Origin: Actinomyces denticolens
GTDB lineage: Bacteria; Actinomycetota; Actinomycetes; Actinomycetales; Actinomycetaceae
DNA: 64,000 bases
Reading direction: 5' to 3'
Assembly: GCF_002072185.1 (NCBI RefSeq)
Contig: NZ_MVIW01000008.1
Location: forward strand, 1 to 64,000
A program made the translations under genes and the position numbers. Below, piece by piece: positions 16,515 through 26,611 of this stretch. Each line of letters opens with the position of its first letter. Positions within the stretch are counted from its first letter, which is position 1. The notes under the pieces are model-generated. The model saw nothing but the letters and a program-made list of their open reading frames with translations, did no database searches and was not told where the DNA came from.

Positions 16515-17495
16515 TCAGGCGAGCTCGGCGCGGGTGGGCGGGTTGGCGCCGGCCCGGGAGACGGTGATGTCCGCGATGCGCGAGGCGTGGCGGACCACGC
16601 GCTCCAGGGCTGCGGCGTCGATCGCGCGCAGGGCCTCGCGCCGCTGGGCCCCCACGAGCCCCTCGGACCACAGGCCGTCCTCCAGGCCTCCCATGAAGGA
16701 GTCGCCCGCGCCCACCGTGTCCGCCACGATGACGCTCGGGTCCGCTGGCACCTCCAGGCGCAGCCCCGAGGACGTCAGCGCCAGCGCCCCCCGCTTGCCG
16801 CGGGTGACGACGACGATCGCCGGCCCCATCCGGAGCCAGCCCTCGAGAACGCCCTCGAGAGCGGCGTCGTCGCCCTCATCGATGCCGTAGAACCAGGCCA
16901 CATCCTCATCGGAGCACTTGACCAGGTCGGCCAGGGCCACGAGGCGCTCCACGATCGCGCGCGCCTCGCCGGGCTCGCCCATGAGCTGGGGGCGGGCGTT
17001 GGGGTCGTAGCAGACGGTCGCCGAGGCCCGGAAGTCCCGCAGGACCTGCTCGACCGTCCGCGCGCCCGGCTCCAGGATCGCCGCGATCGAGCCCGTGTGG
17101 ACCAGGACCGGGGCCTCGGCGGGAGCGGGGTAGGGCGGGTTCCAGTCGAGGTCGAAGACGTAGGTGGCGGCCCGGTCCTCGCCGATGGTCGCCTGGGCGG
17201 TGGAGGTGCGCTCGGCGCCGTCCGAGCCCGGGGTGATGCGCACGCCGTTGGAGACCAGGTGCGAGCGGATCGCGCGGCCGCGCTCGTCATCGGCGATCCA
17301 GCAGTCGAGCTCGGCGTCGCGGCCGAGGCGCGCCAGGCCGAGCGCCACGTTCGCCGGCGAGCCGCCGGGGATGTCCACCGGCTCGGCGCCGGGGTGGATG
17401 ACGACGTCGACCAGTGCCTCCCCGATGACGAGCGCGGTCCCGGCGGGGCCGGGAGCGGCGGGGGCGGTGATGTTCTCGGCGGTCGTGTTGGTCAT
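16515..17495 (-). CDS. PfkB-family carbohydrate kinase (fructokinase-like)
   Basis: A 326-residue ribokinase-fold sugar kinase. Signatures: substrate-binding GGSPANVALGLARLG near the N-terminus and the catalytic loop DTVGAGDSFMGG with base Asp265. It phosphorylates a sugar with ATP. Its position two genes from a GH32 beta-fructosidase makes fructose the likely substrate, releasing fructose-6-phosphate into glycolysis. AAGGAG stands 9 nt before the ATG. The genes face away from each other, so co-regulation is not shown. Confidence 0.88.
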   Translation of the reverse strand: MTNTTAENITAPAAPGPAGTALVIGEALVDVVIHPGAEPVDIPGGSPANVALGLARLGRDAELDCWIADDERGRAIRSHLVSNGVRITPGSDGAERTSTAQATIGEDRAATYVFDLDWNPPYPAPAEAPVLVHTGSIAAILEPGARTVEQVLRDFRASATVCYDPNARPQLMGEPGEARAIVERLVALADLVKCSDEDVAWFYGIDEGDDAALEGVLEGWLRMGPAIVVVTRGKRGALALTSSGLRLEVPADPSVIVADTVGAGDSFMGGLEDGLWSEGLVGAQRREALRAIDAAALERVVRHASRIADITVSRAGANPPTRAELA

Positions 17496-17540
17496 GATGG
17501 GGCTCCTTCGCTCCAGTGGAGGCGGTTGGTGGGCCGGGGA

Positions 17541-17792
17541 TCAGCCCTGGTCCTGATCCGGGGAGGCGACGGCGGCCAGCCGGGCGCGGGCGTCGTCGAG
17601 CCAGGCCTGGCAACGGGCGGCCAGCGCCTCGCCGCGCTCCCACAGGGACAGCGCGTCCTCCAGCGGGACCTGGCCGGCCTCCAGGCGCTGGACGACGCCG
17701 ACCAGCTCCTCGCGGGCCTGCTCATAGGACAGCGCGGCGACGTCGTCGTTGTCGCCTGTGGCGGAGGCGGGGGAGTCGGGGCTCAGGCTCAT
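17541..17792 (-). CDS. xseB: Exodeoxyribonuclease VII small subunit
   Basis: An 83-residue protein with the XseB core LSYEQAREELVGVVQRLEAG, then VPLEDALSLWERGEALAARC. It binds the large subunit XseA (19676-20977, same strand, about 1.9 kb away) to form the exonuclease that degrades single-stranded DNA. The usual adjacency of xseA and xseB is broken by the kinase/GH32 genes. The ATG at 17792 is supported by GAGAAT 6 nt upstream; the frame stays open a further 7 codons. Confidence 0.9.
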   Translation of the reverse strand: MSLSPDSPASATGDNDDVAALSYEQAREELVGVVQRLEAGQVPLEDALSLWERGEALAARCQAWLDDARARLAAVASPDQDQG

Positions 17793-17798
17793 GGCGCG

Positions 17799-17804
17799 AT
17801 TCTC
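17799..17804 (-). promoter_or_regulatory. Leaderless-type -10 box of xseB
   Basis: GAGAAT, 6 nt before the ATG on the minus strand. Confidence 0.45.
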
Positions 17805-17944
17805 GCACGCCACCGGGCCCCACGGCGCGGCATCGCGGAGAAGTGGTGGCGGATCGGGGCGCTCGAGGGCCCGCGCGATGCGATCCTTGGGCGATGATGG
17901 ACCGGGCGCTCGCCCGGCCTCACCGGAGAAGGGACTTCAGGCCC

Positions 17945-19591
17945 ATGATCAACGATGCCGCTGCCGGACCCGCCCGTCCTGCGCCCGCGATCCCCGCCCC
18001 CGGCGCGCCCCTGGCCGCCGGGCCCACCACCTGGCCCGCGCGCCCCGCGCCGCGCCGTTACGAGGATCCTGCCGTCCTCGCCGCGCGCGCCGGCGCCGAC
18101 CCCGCCAGGCCCCGCTGGCACGTGACCGCGCCCTACGGCTGGCTCAACGACCCGAACGGCCTGAGCCTCTGGCCGGGCCCCGATGGCTCCCCGCGCCTCC
18201 ACCTCTTCTACCAGGCCAACCCGGCCGCCCCCGTCCACGACCGCATCCACTGGGGCCACCAGGTCTCCGAGGACCTCGTCACCTGGCGAGACCTGCCGAT
18301 CGCCCTCTCCCCCGACGAGATCGGCCCCGACTCGCACGGCTGCTGGTCCGGCGTCATCGTGAACGACAACGGCGCTCCCACCGCCGTCTACTCCGGCAAC
18401 GCCGCCCAGCCCACCCAGGTATGCCGCCTGGCCAGGGGTGATGCCTCCGATCCCGACCTCGTCTCCTGGAACAAGGAGCCCGGCGCCCTCATCGCCGGCC
18501 CGCCGCCGGGCCTCGATGTGCTGGAGATGCGCGATCACTCGGTCTGGCACGAGGACGGTCGCTGGTGGCAGATCATGGGCTCAGGGCTGCCGGGCCTGGG
18601 CGGCGCGGCCCTGGCCTACTCCTCCACCGATCTCCTCCACTGGCGCTGGGAGGGCGTGCTCGCCGTCGGCGATGGGGAGTGCGACGGCGTGCGCGCCACC
18701 GCCACAGTGTGGGAGTGCCCCGAGCTCATCACCCTCGAGTCCGCCGATGGCAGCCCCGTGGACGTGCTGCTCGTGTGCCCCTGGGATGCCGGCCGCACGC
18801 TGCGCAGCGTGTGGATGACCGGTGCCCGCCATGGTGCTCGGATGGAGATCGGGCTGGTGGGGAGCCAGGATCTCGGCGAGAACTACTTCTACGCGCCCCA
18901 GTCCACGCTCCTGCCCGACGGGCGGCGGATCATGATCGGCTGGATGCAGTCGGCCCTCGACAAGGAGCGGGCCATGGCCGCCGGTTGGTCCGGCTCGATG
19001 TCGATCCCCCGCGAGGTGGGCCTCGCCGAGGACGGCACGCTCCGGTATCGGCCGATCGCCGAGCTCGAGCGCCTGCGGGGCCGGCAGGTGGCCCATGCCG
19101 AGGACGAGAGGGCGACGGGGCTCGTCGCCCGCGGCCGCAGCCTCGACATCGGTCTCAGCGGCCGGCTCGGGGACGCCCCGCTCGTCATCGACGCGCTGGC
19201 CTCCGACGACGGCGAGCGCCGCACCCGCATCACCGTGCGGCGTCGCCCGGCCCGCGGGATCGCGCCCGGCGCGGTGGGCCAGGAGGCCTGGGCGGGCTGG
19301 CTGGAGGTGGACCGCTCCGCCTCCGCCGTCCCCGGCAGCCCCATCATCCTCACCGATACCCGCCTCCTGGCGGGGGAGGTCCCGCTCGGCGGCGACGGGG
19401 CGATCGACATGCGGATCCTCATCGACCGCTCCTCGCTGGAGGTCTTCGTCAACGGTCAGCCTCTCTCGGCGCGCGTGGGATCGGACCCCGGCGACGACGC
19501 CGTCGTCATCAGGAGCGGGCTGGAGGGCGCCCGGATCGAGGCGTGGGAGGTCGGGCCCGCCTATGGCGACAGGCTCGTCCCCATGGCCTGA
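17945..19591 (+). CDS. GH32 beta-fructosidase (sucrose-6-phosphate hydrolase/invertase type)
   Basis: A 548-residue glycoside hydrolase family 32 enzyme. The nucleophile Asp69 is in GWLNDPNGLSLW. The transition-state stabiliser is Asp197 in EMRDHSVW (a variant of the usual RDP motif). The acid/base Glu257 is in WECPELI. A five-bladed propeller is followed by a C-terminal beta-sandwich ending IDRSSLEVFVNGQ. No signal peptide: a Pro/Ala-rich N-terminus suggests it works inside the cell on imported sucrose or sucrose phosphate. The start is uncertain; an upstream ATG at 17894-17899 is possible, but AGAAGGGA favours 17945. Confidence 0.9.
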   Translation: MINDAAAGPARPAPAIPAPGAPLAAGPTTWPARPAPRRYEDPAVLAARAGADPARPRWHVTAPYGWLNDPNGLSLWPGPDGSPRLHLFYQANPAAPVHDRIHWGHQVSEDLVTWRDLPIALSPDEIGPDSHGCWSGVIVNDNGAPTAVYSGNAAQPTQVCRLARGDASDPDLVSWNKEPGALIAGPPPGLDVLEMRDHSVWHEDGRWWQIMGSGLPGLGGAALAYSSTDLLHWRWEGVLAVGDGECDGVRATATVWECPELITLESADGSPVDVLLVCPWDAGRTLRSVWMTGARHGARMEIGLVGSQDLGENYFYAPQSTLLPDGRRIMIGWMQSALDKERAMAAGWSGSMSIPREVGLAEDGTLRYRPIAELERLRGRQVAHAEDERATGLVARGRSLDIGLSGRLGDAPLVIDALASDDGERRTRITVRRRPARGIAPGAVGQEAWAGWLEVDRSASAVPGSPIILTDTRLLAGEVPLGGDGAIDMRILIDRSSLEVFVNGQPLSARVGSDPGDDAVVIRSGLEGARIEAWEVGPAYGDRLVPMA

Positions 19592-19675
19592 GTCGGCGGG
19601 GCGGCGGGCGGATCCGCAACGCGGCTCGGGGCACCGCCCCCGGGCGCGGCCTGGCGGGGCGCCGGCCCCGGTGTC

Positions 19676-20977
19676 TCAGTCAGCCGCGGGGAGCTGCGAG
19701 GCGGGCTTCGTGGCCCCCACCACCTGGGCGACGAGCCGCCCGGAGGCGAGGATCCCCTCGATGAGATCGCCCTTCTTGACATCCTCCGCGCTCGTGATGA
19801 CGGCGCCCCCGGGGCGGCGCAGGATCGTGTAGCCGCGATCCAGCACTCCCTGCGGGGACAGCGCCGTCAGGCGCGCCCGCTCGGCTCGCAGATCCGAGGC
19901 GGCCAGGGAGAGCGCGTGGTCCAGGCCGCGGCGGATGCGCTCGCGGGCGGCGTCGAGCTCGGTGACGCGGTCGCGGATGATGACGGAGGGGTCGGTCATG
20001 ATCGGTCGGGCGCGCACTTGATCGAGCCCCCGCTGCTCGGCGTCGAGCCGCTGGGCGAGGATCTCCCGCAGGCGGGCGCGCGCGTTGTCCAGACCGACGG
20101 TCTCCTGGGCGAGGTCGGGCACGATCCTGCGGGCGGCGTCGGTGGGGGTGGAGGCGCGGTAATCGGCCACGAGGTCGAGCAGCGGGCAGTCGGTCTCGTG
20201 CCCGATGGCGGAGACCAACGGGGTGCGGGCCGCGGCGGCCGCGCGCACGAGCCCCTCGTCGGAGAAGGGGAGCAGGTCCTCGACGGCGCCTCCGCCGCGC
20301 GCCACGACGATGACGTCGATCCCCTCCATCGCGTCGAGCTCGCGGATCGCGGCGGTCACCTCCCGCACGGCGCCGGCGCCCTGCACGGCGACCTCGCGGA
20401 TCTCGAACGGCAGGCCCGGCCAGCGCAGGCGCGCGTTGACGATGACGTCGTCCTCGGCCTTGGCGCCGCGCCCGCAGACGAGTCCGACCCGCCGGGGGAG
20501 GAAGGGCAGGGGGTGCTTGCGCTCGGCGTCGAACAGGCCCTCGGCCGCCAGGATCCGGCGCAGCTGCTCGATGCGAGCCAGGAGGTCCCCGACCCCGACG
20601 AGCCGGATGTCCTCGGCCAGGAGCTGGAGCGTGCCGCGCTTGGTCCAGTACGTGGGGCGGCCCTGGACCACCACGCGGGCACCGGAGTCCAGGGGCTCGG
20701 GCAGGGCGCGGTCGATGGCCGCCAGGGTGCGCGTGTAGAGGGACACGGAGATGGAGACGTCGGCATCGGTGTCCCGCAGGGTGAGGAACTGCATGCCGGC
20801 GCCGGGGCGGCGGCTGAGCTGGACCACCTGGCCCTCCACCCACACCTGCGTCATCCTGGAGACGTACTCCTCGATCTTCGCGGCCAGCAGGCGCAGGGGC
20901 CATGGGTTCTCCGCGGTGGTCTCGCGGGCGAGGCGGGCGAGCGGCCGGGCCTGGCCCGGTGTGGGGGGCTGTGTCAC
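19676..20977 (-). CDS. xseA: Exodeoxyribonuclease VII large subunit
   Basis: A 433-residue XseA. Order of parts: OB-fold with [20 protein letters not shown], then the catalytic domain with [33 protein letters not shown] and [20 protein letters not shown], then a long coiled-coil region and a short C-terminal [12 protein letters not shown]. The GTG at 20977 is chosen because a CACAGT box lies 7 nt upstream and [19 protein letters not shown] resembles relatives; the frame extends to 21097 across the promoter of ispH, which is implausible. Confidence 0.94.
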   Translation of the reverse strand: MTQPPTPGQARPLARLARETTAENPWPLRLLAAKIEEYVSRMTQVWVEGQVVQLSRRPGAGMQFLTLRDTDADVSISVSLYTRTLAAIDRALPEPLDSGARVVVQGRPTYWTKRGTLQLLAEDIRLVGVGDLLARIEQLRRILAAEGLFDAERKHPLPFLPRRVGLVCGRGAKAEDDVIVNARLRWPGLPFEIREVAVQGAGAVREVTAAIRELDAMEGIDVIVVARGGGAVEDLLPFSDEGLVRAAAAARTPLVSAIGHETDCPLLDLVADYRASTPTDAARRIVPDLAQETVGLDNARARLREILAQRLDAEQRGLDQVRARPIMTDPSVIIRDRVTELDAARERIRRGLDHALSLAASDLRAERARLTALSPQGVLDRGYTILRRPGGAVITSAEDVKKGDLIEGILASGRLVAQVVGATKPASQLPAAD

Positions 20978-20983
20978 ATGCAC

Positions 20984-21033
20984 CACTGTGCCACGGTCCG
21001 GCCTGGGGGCCGGGGCGGCGCTGTGGCACAGTG
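20984..21033. promoter_or_regulatory. Mirror-image divergent promoter pair of xseA and ispH
   Basis: CACTGTGCCAC (20984-20994) and its exact complement GTGGCACAGTG (21023-21033) face outward. On each strand CACAGT lies 6-7 nt before the GTG start of the divergent gene, so the inverted repeat probably contains both -10 boxes, or an operator covering both. Confidence 0.5.
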
Positions 21034-21038
21034 AGTCC

Positions 21039-22094
21039 GTGACAGATTCCCCCGTGCCCTCCACTGCCCCCGTGATCCCGCCCGCGGGCGAGGCCAAGAG
21101 GATCCTCGTCGCCTCGCCGCGCGGCTACTGCGCCGGGGTGGACCGGGCGGTCGACGCCGTCGAGCAGGCCCTGGCCCACTACGGGACGCCGATCTACGTG
21201 CGCAAAGAGATCGTCCACAACAAGTACGTCGTGGAGGCCCTGACCAAGCGCGGAGCGATCTTCGTCTCCGAGACCGATGAGGTGCCCGAGGGCGCGCGGG
21301 TCGTCTTCTCCGCCCACGGCGTGGCCCCGGAGGTGCATGAGCAGGCCGCGGCCCGCCACCTCCAGACGATCGACGCGACCTGCCCCCTGGTGACCAAGGT
21401 CCACAAGCAGGCGGTGCGCTTCGCGGGTGACGACTACGACATCATCCTCGTGGGCCACGCGGGCCACGAGGAGGTCGAGGGCACGCAGGGCGAGGCGCCC
21501 GAGCGCATCCAGGTGGTCAATGGCCCCGAGGAGGTGGAGCGCGTCGTCGTGCGCGACCCCTCGAAGGTCGCCTGGATCAGTCAGACCACGCTCTCGGTGG
21601 ACGAGACGCTGGAGACGGTGCGCCTCCTGCGCGAGCGCTTCCCGGAACTGATCGACCCGCCCACGGACAACATCTGCTACGCGACCCAGAACCGGCAGGC
21701 CGCGGTCAAGGCGATCGCGCCGCATGCCGACGTGATGCTCGTGGTGGGCTCGGGGAACTCCTCCAACTCGGTGCGCCTCAAAGAGGTGGCCCTGGAGGCC
21801 GGGGCCCCGGCGGCCTACCGCGTGGACTACGCCCGCGAGATCGACGACGCCTGGTTCGACGGCGCCCGCACCGTGGGCCTGACCAGTGGCGCCTCGGTGC
21901 CGGAGATCCTCGTGCGCGAGGTCATCGAGTACCTGGAGGCCTTGGGCTTCACGGATGTGGAGGAGGTGCGCACGGCCACGGAGAAGATCACCTTCTCCCT
22001 GCCCAAGAACCTGCGCGCCGACCTCAAGGCCGCCGCCGGGGACTCCGCCTCCGAGCACGGCCGCCGCGAGCCCGTCGCCGACCACACCTGCTGA
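21039..22094 (+). CDS. ispH: 4-hydroxy-3-methylbut-2-enyl diphosphate reductase
   Basis: A 351-residue IspH, the last enzyme of the MEP pathway, which makes IPP and DMAPP. The three iron-sulfur cysteines are Cys31 ([13 protein letters not shown]), Cys115 ([11 protein letters not shown]) and Cys213 ([11 protein letters not shown]). [16 protein letters not shown] and [16 protein letters not shown] are also conserved. The GTG at 21039 is preceded by CACAGT at 6 nt. It provides precursors for the prenyl synthase encoded at 15544. Confidence 0.96.
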   Translation: MTDSPVPSTAPVIPPAGEAKRILVASPRGYCAGVDRAVDAVEQALAHYGTPIYVRKEIVHNKYVVEALTKRGAIFVSETDEVPEGARVVFSAHGVAPEVHEQAAARHLQTIDATCPLVTKVHKQAVRFAGDDYDIILVGHAGHEEVEGTQGEAPERIQVVNGPEEVERVVVRDPSKVAWISQTTLSVDETLETVRLLRERFPELIDPPTDNICYATQNRQAAVKAIAPHADVMLVVGSGNSSNSVRLKEVALEAGAPAAYRVDYAREIDDAWFDGARTVGLTSGASVPEILVREVIEYLEALGFTDVEEVRTATEKITFSLPKNLRADLKAAAGDSASEHGRREPVADHTC

Positions 22095-22132
22095 CGATCC
22101 TGCGGGCCGCATCCCCCTCACCTCCCCTCTGC

Positions 22133-23431
22133 CTACTCGGGGCTCTTCTCGGCCTCGACGGATGTGAGCTCGGGGGCGCTGAAGGCGCGCACCTGGGCGT
22201 CCTCGAGGCCGATGAGGGAGGGGCTGGACAGGCTTTCGCCGAGGGACTCGAATCCGCGGGCGGTCACTAGCAAGCGCGACTCCACCGAGCCCACCGCCTT
22301 GTTGTAGGCGGACACTGAGCGGGTGAGCGCCTTGCCGAGGGTGGTGAGGTGATCGGCCACCGTGTCCAGCCGCTGGTAGAGCGTCCGACCCAGGGCCAGG
22401 AGCTCGGCGGCCTCCTCGTTGACGGCGGTGCGTGCCCAGGCCAGGGCGCAGGTGCGCAGCAGGGCGAGAAGCGAGGCTGGCGTGGTCAGGGCGACGCCGT
22501 GATCGAGGGCGTGCTCCAGGAGGGTCGGATCGGCGTCGAGCGCGGCGGACAGGATCGGCTCAGCGGGGACGAAGAGCACGACCATCTCGGGCGAGCCCTC
22601 AAGCGAACGGTCGTAGTGGCGCTCCGCCAGGGCATCGATATGCGAGCGCAGCGCCTTGGCATGGGCCTTGAGAAGCCGATCGCGTTCGGAGGTCGGGACG
22701 GCGCGCGCCCCGCCCGCAGAGATTTCCGAGGGATCCGTGGGCTCATGGTCGGCCCCCGCCCCCGGCGAGCTGTCCAGGCCACAGGCCCGCAGGTAGGAAT
22801 CGAGCGGCACCTTCGCGTCCACCGCCAGGTGCGCCTGCCCCGGCAGGTGGACGACGACGTCGGGGCGGCCGGTGGCGCTCCCACCGGTGGCGCGCGCCCC
22901 GGCAGGGGTCAGCCCGGCCAGTCCGCGCTGCTCGGAGAAGTCGATATGCCGCATCATCCCGGAGGCTTCCAGGACTCGCGCGAGCTCCACCTCTCCCCAC
23001 AGTCCCCGGGCGCTGCGGGAGCGCAACGCCGCTTCCAGAGCGGTGGTGGCTCGGCGCAGCTCTTTCTCAGAGGCCGCGCCGGCGCGCAACTGCTCGGTGA
23101 GTGTGGCGTGCTGCGCGGCGCGCTGGCGCTCCATCTTCTCCACGCGCGCCCCAACCTGTTCGAGCTGCGCGCGCACGGGTGCCAGGGCCCGTAGGACGGA
23201 GCCGTCCCGATCGGAGCGCTCCTCGGCGATCTGCGCGCGTGACTCCAGTTCCTCAGCGCGGGCGCGCCATCCGGCGGCTTCCGCGCGGAGCCGCGATGTG
23301 GCGTCATCGCCGCTGGTGAGCGCGGTGGTGGAGCGGGCAATCGCCCGGGCGTTGCCGAGCGCTGCCCCGGTGAGGAGGCCCAGGACGAGGCCGATGAGGA
23401 GGGCTGCGAGGAGGGGGAAGATATCGGTCAT
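22133..23431 (-). CDS. rmuC: DNA recombination protein RmuC
   Basis: A 432-residue RmuC family protein. An N-terminal membrane anchor (FPLLAALLIGLVLGLLTGAAL) is followed by a long coiled coil (residues about 50-130). The nuclease-like core has LWGEVELARVLEASGM, PDVVVHLPGQAHLAVDAKVPL and MVVLFVPAEPILSAALD, which fits a PD-(D/E)XK fold with the D-A-K motif. RmuC limits inversions at short inverted repeats in E. coli. Convergent with ispH with only 38 bp between. Confidence 0.92.
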   Translation of the reverse strand: MTDIFPLLAALLIGLVLGLLTGAALGNARAIARSTTALTSGDDATSRLRAEAAGWRARAEELESRAQIAEERSDRDGSVLRALAPVRAQLEQVGARVEKMERQRAAQHATLTEQLRAGAASEKELRRATTALEAALRSRSARGLWGEVELARVLEASGMMRHIDFSEQRGLAGLTPAGARATGGSATGRPDVVVHLPGQAHLAVDAKVPLDSYLRACGLDSSPGAGADHEPTDPSEISAGGARAVPTSERDRLLKAHAKALRSHIDALAERHYDRSLEGSPEMVVLFVPAEPILSAALDADPTLLEHALDHGVALTTPASLLALLRTCALAWARTAVNEEAAELLALGRTLYQRLDTVADHLTTLGKALTRSVSAYNKAVGSVESRLLVTARGFESLGESLSSPSLIGLEDAQVRAFSAPELTSVEAEKSPE

Positions 23432-23512
23432 GGACTGATAGCACCATAGGGATCTGACACCAATGCGGAGGCGTTAAGGCTCACTTCAGATGCGCCGCGC
23501 TTGTGTTGCATC

Positions 23513-25381
23513 ATGTTCTCTGTGCTTGCCCTCCCCCTTGCCGCCTCCGCACCGCTCGCCTCCCTCAACGGTCCCGTTGCCGCGGGCCTGGCACCTGCGG
23601 GTATCTCCGAGGTCAGTGTTGTCTCCCCCTGGTTCGTGCGGGGGCTCGCCATCGCCGCCGTCGTCGCCGTGGTCGTCACCGCTGTGCTGCTGTGGGCGCG
23701 GATCCGCCCGGGGCGGCGCCGCTTCCCCCGTGCCTCGCTGCTCGGGGTGCTGCTCGCCGTCGTCCTCACTCAGATCCTCGTGGTGGGCGCCATCGGCGCG
23801 AGGGCCAACGCGCACCTCGGCTTCGTGCGGACCGTCGGGGACGTCGTCGCCCAGGTCAGGGGCTCGGGCACCTTCGCCGACGAGGGGCCCGCGGTGCTCT
23901 CCGTCCCCGAGGAGCCGACGTCGGTCCCGGCCTCCCCACTCGCGCCCACCTCTGCCGATGCTGCCACCTTCGCGCCGATCAAGGGCGGCTCGGAGTACAC
24001 GGGTTTCTCGAAGGCCACTGTCACGGGGCAGCGCAGCGGGGTCACTCAGGAGGTCTGGGTGTGGACCCCGCGCGGATACTCGCCGACCGATGGGAAGACC
24101 TACCCCGTGCTCGTCATGCTCCACGGCGATCCCGGCAGCCCCGACGGCGTCGTCGGCGCGCTCAAGGCGGCCTCGGCCATGCAGGCGGCGATCGACTCGG
24201 GAGAGGTACCCCCGGCGATCCTCGTGCTGCCGAGCCTCAACGCGGACAAGAGGCAGACCGCCATGCCAGACTGCGCCGACGTCGTCGGGCACGCCCAGGT
24301 GGGGACCTGGGTGCAGGACGATGTCCCGGCGATCGTGCGGGCCTCCTTCCCGAACGTGAGCCCGAACCGCTCGGGCTGGGCGATCGGCGGCGTGTCCGCA
24401 GGGGGCTTCTGCTCGACCTGGACGGCGATCATGCGCTCAGACGTCTACGGCTATGTGATCTCCCTGTCCGGTTATGACGTTCCCTTCACCGGGTCGATGT
24501 CCACGAGCAACGAGCTCAAGAGCTCCAACACCCTGAGCACCCTCCTGCGCACCCGCGTCCACCAGAGCCTGCGGATCTGGCAGATGGCCGCGAAGGACGA
24601 CACAGGCACCGCTGATCTGCGCGCCAGTTTCCCGGCGGCGGTACCGCCCACAGACACCCTTGAGATGGTCACCCCGCAGTCCGGTGGGCACTCGGCCACC
24701 TTGTGGCGCCAGACCTTCCCGACTGCGCTGACGTGGTGGGGCGCGCAGTTGAAGTCCCCTGTGGCGGCTGATGCGCCGCTGTCGGTCCCGAGCGCCGAGG
24801 AGCCGTCGTCCGCCCAGCAGATCCACGGCTTGTCCGGTGGGGAGTCGGCGGCGGGTGCCGGAGGCGGGTCCGGCACGGGCGCCTGGGGGGCCTTCCAGGA
24901 GATGTTCACCGGCATCCGGGGGATTGGGACGATCATCCTCATGTGGATCGTGGCGCTGGCGCTGAGCGTGGCGGCGATCGTCCCGTGGCGCGGGGGCGGC
25001 CTCCGGGCGCTGTGGCGCCGGATACGAAGCATGGTCAGCCGCAGCGGCGCCGCTGAGGCCCAGGGCGTGGGGGAGTCCGCGGAGACGGAGTCGACGGCGA
25101 TGGACGAAGCCGACGGTGCCCGGGGAGCGAAGGACTCGCTGGAGACGCCGGAGGAAGCGGAGGAGCGCGCCGAGGGTGGCGGGCATGAGCCTAAGCCAGG
25201 GCGCCTGGGCGTTCTTGGGGCGTGGGCCCGGGGCGTTTGTCCGGTGGGCGCGCGCCTGACGGTGCTGGTCCTGGCCTGCGTGGTTGGCACGCTCGCGATC
25301 GCCCTGGTGGGCAACCGGGTCGGCGACTTCTTCCCGACCTGGTCCATCGCCATCCAGGACCTCGCCCTCGCGCTCGCCTGA
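23513..25381 (+). CDS. Membrane-anchored esterase D-family protein
   Basis: A 622-residue protein. Two hydrophobic helices near the N-terminus (about residues 45-67 and 75-98) precede an extracytoplasmic alpha/beta-hydrolase domain of the esterase D/mycolyltransferase type. It contains VLVMLHGDPGSPDG and the nucleophile Ser295 in GGVSAGGFCS, with the histidine likely in PQSGGHSATLW. Two more helices flank an acidic cytoplasmic loop at the C-terminus. Substrate unknown; an envelope ester is plausible. The start is uncertain: a TTG at 23501 is in frame, and no clear ribosome binding site is seen for either. Confidence 0.78.
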   Translation: MFSVLALPLAASAPLASLNGPVAAGLAPAGISEVSVVSPWFVRGLAIAAVVAVVVTAVLLWARIRPGRRRFPRASLLGVLLAVVLTQILVVGAIGARANAHLGFVRTVGDVVAQVRGSGTFADEGPAVLSVPEEPTSVPASPLAPTSADAATFAPIKGGSEYTGFSKATVTGQRSGVTQEVWVWTPRGYSPTDGKTYPVLVMLHGDPGSPDGVVGALKAASAMQAAIDSGEVPPAILVLPSLNADKRQTAMPDCADVVGHAQVGTWVQDDVPAIVRASFPNVSPNRSGWAIGGVSAGGFCSTWTAIMRSDVYGYVISLSGYDVPFTGSMSTSNELKSSNTLSTLLRTRVHQSLRIWQMAAKDDTGTADLRASFPAAVPPTDTLEMVTPQSGGHSATLWRQTFPTALTWWGAQLKSPVAADAPLSVPSAEEPSSAQQIHGLSGGESAAGAGGGSGTGAWGAFQEMFTGIRGIGTIILMWIVALALSVAAIVPWRGGGLRALWRRIRSMVSRSGAAEAQGVGESAETESTAMDEADGARGAKDSLETPEEAEERAEGGGHEPKPGRLGVLGAWARGVCPVGARLTVLVLACVVGTLAIALVGNRVGDFFPTWSIAIQDLALALA

Positions 25382-25441
25382 GTGGGGCGGCGGGGCACGC
25401 ATGTGGTGCGCGCCCGGTACGAGCAGGTCAGTGGGCGCGTC

Positions 25442-25447
25442 TAGACT
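25442..25447 (+). promoter_or_regulatory. Leaderless-type -10 box of ychF
   Basis: TAGACT followed by 6 nt and the GTG start. Confidence 0.6.
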
Positions 25448-25453
25448 CGCCTT

Positions 25454-26572
25454 GTGGCACTCACTATTGGAATCGTCGGACTGCCCAACGTCGGCAAGTC
25501 CACCCTGTTCAACGCTCTGACCCGCGCGACCGTCCTGGCCGCCAACTACCCGTTCGCGACGATCGAGCCGAATGTCGGCGTCGTCCCCCTGCCCGATGAG
25601 CGGCTGGGCCGCCTGGCGGAGCTGTTCCACAGCGAGCGGGAGGTCCCAGCGACGGTCTCCTTCGTGGATATCGCGGGGATCGTGCGCGGCGCGAGCGAGG
25701 GCGAGGGCCTGGGTAACCAGTTCCTGGCGAATATCCGCGAGGCGGACGCGATCTGCATGGTGACGCGGGCTTTCGATGACCCGGACGTCGTGCATGTGGA
25801 CGGCAAGGTGGATCCGGCCTCGGATATCGAGACGATCGCCACTGAGCTCGTGCTGGCCGACATCCAGACGCTGGAGAAGGCGGTCCCGCGCCTGGAGAAG
25901 GAGGTGCGCGGCAAGAAGACGGATCCGGTGGTGCTGGAGACGGCGAAGGCGGCGCTGGCCATCCTGGGGGAGGGGACGATGCTGTCCGCAGCCGTGGCCT
26001 CGGGCACGGCGGAGAAGGCGGGCGTGGACGCGGAGGCGCTGCGTTCCTTCCAGCTCATGACGACGAAGCCTGTTATCTACGTGTTCAACATGGATGACGC
26101 GGGGCTGGCGGATGAGGCTCGCCAGGCGGAGCTGCGCGAGATGGTGGCGCCGGCGGAGGCGATCTTCCTGGACGCGCAGTTCGAGGCGGAGCTTGTGGAG
26201 CTGGAGCCGGAGGAGGCCGCGGAGATGCTGCATGAGAATGGGCAGGAGGAGTCCGGCCTGGACAAGCTTGCGCGGGTCGGTTTCGACACGCTGGGCCTGC
26301 AGACGTATTTGACGGCGGGCCCGAAGGAGGCTCGCGCGTGGACGATCCGCAAGGGCGCGACGGCGCCTCAGGCTGCTGGCGTCATCCACACGGATTTCGA
26401 GCGGGGCTTCATCAAGGCGGAGATCGTCTCCTTCGATGATTTGATGGAATATGGTTCCGTGGCCGACGCCCGCGCCGCTGGCAAGGTCCGCATGGAGGGC
26501 AAGGACTACATCATGGCCGACGGCGACGTGGTGGAGTTCCGTTCTGGACTAACGTCTGGGGGGAAGAAGTAG
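25454..26572 (+). CDS. ychF: Redox-regulated ATPase YchF
   Basis: A 372-residue Obg-family P-loop protein. G1 is GLPNVGKST (residues 9-17), followed by DIAGIVRGASEGEGLGNQFL (G3). The G4 site reads FNMDD instead of NKxD, consistent with the ATP preference of YchF/OLA1. The C-terminal TGS domain ends GKDYIMADGDVVEFR. It associates with ribosomes and stress responses. The gene marks the left border of the low-GC defence island, which begins 40 bp after its stop. Confidence 0.96.
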   Translation: MALTIGIVGLPNVGKSTLFNALTRATVLAANYPFATIEPNVGVVPLPDERLGRLAELFHSEREVPATVSFVDIAGIVRGASEGEGLGNQFLANIREADAICMVTRAFDDPDVVHVDGKVDPASDIETIATELVLADIQTLEKAVPRLEKEVRGKKTDPVVLETAKAALAILGEGTMLSAAVASGTAEKAGVDAEALRSFQLMTTKPVIYVFNMDDAGLADEARQAELREMVAPAEAIFLDAQFEAELVELEPEEAAEMLHENGQEESGLDKLARVGFDTLGLQTYLTAGPKEARAWTIRKGATAPQAAGVIHTDFERGFIKAEIVSFDDLMEYGSVADARAAGKVRMEGKDYIMADGDVVEFRSGLTSGGKK

Positions 26573-26611
26573 ACGCTAGTTTGCATCGGTGCGGACGAGG
26601 AGGACACACCA

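Noticed and set aside
16203-17897. 564-residue plus-strand open frame over the kinase and xseB genes
   Set aside because: Low-complexity Arg/Gly/Ala product lying antisense to PfkB and XseB, which both show full family signatures.
26573-26611. Integration site at the defence island border
   Set aside because: No tRNA gene, integrase or matching direct repeat at the two island ends was found by eye.
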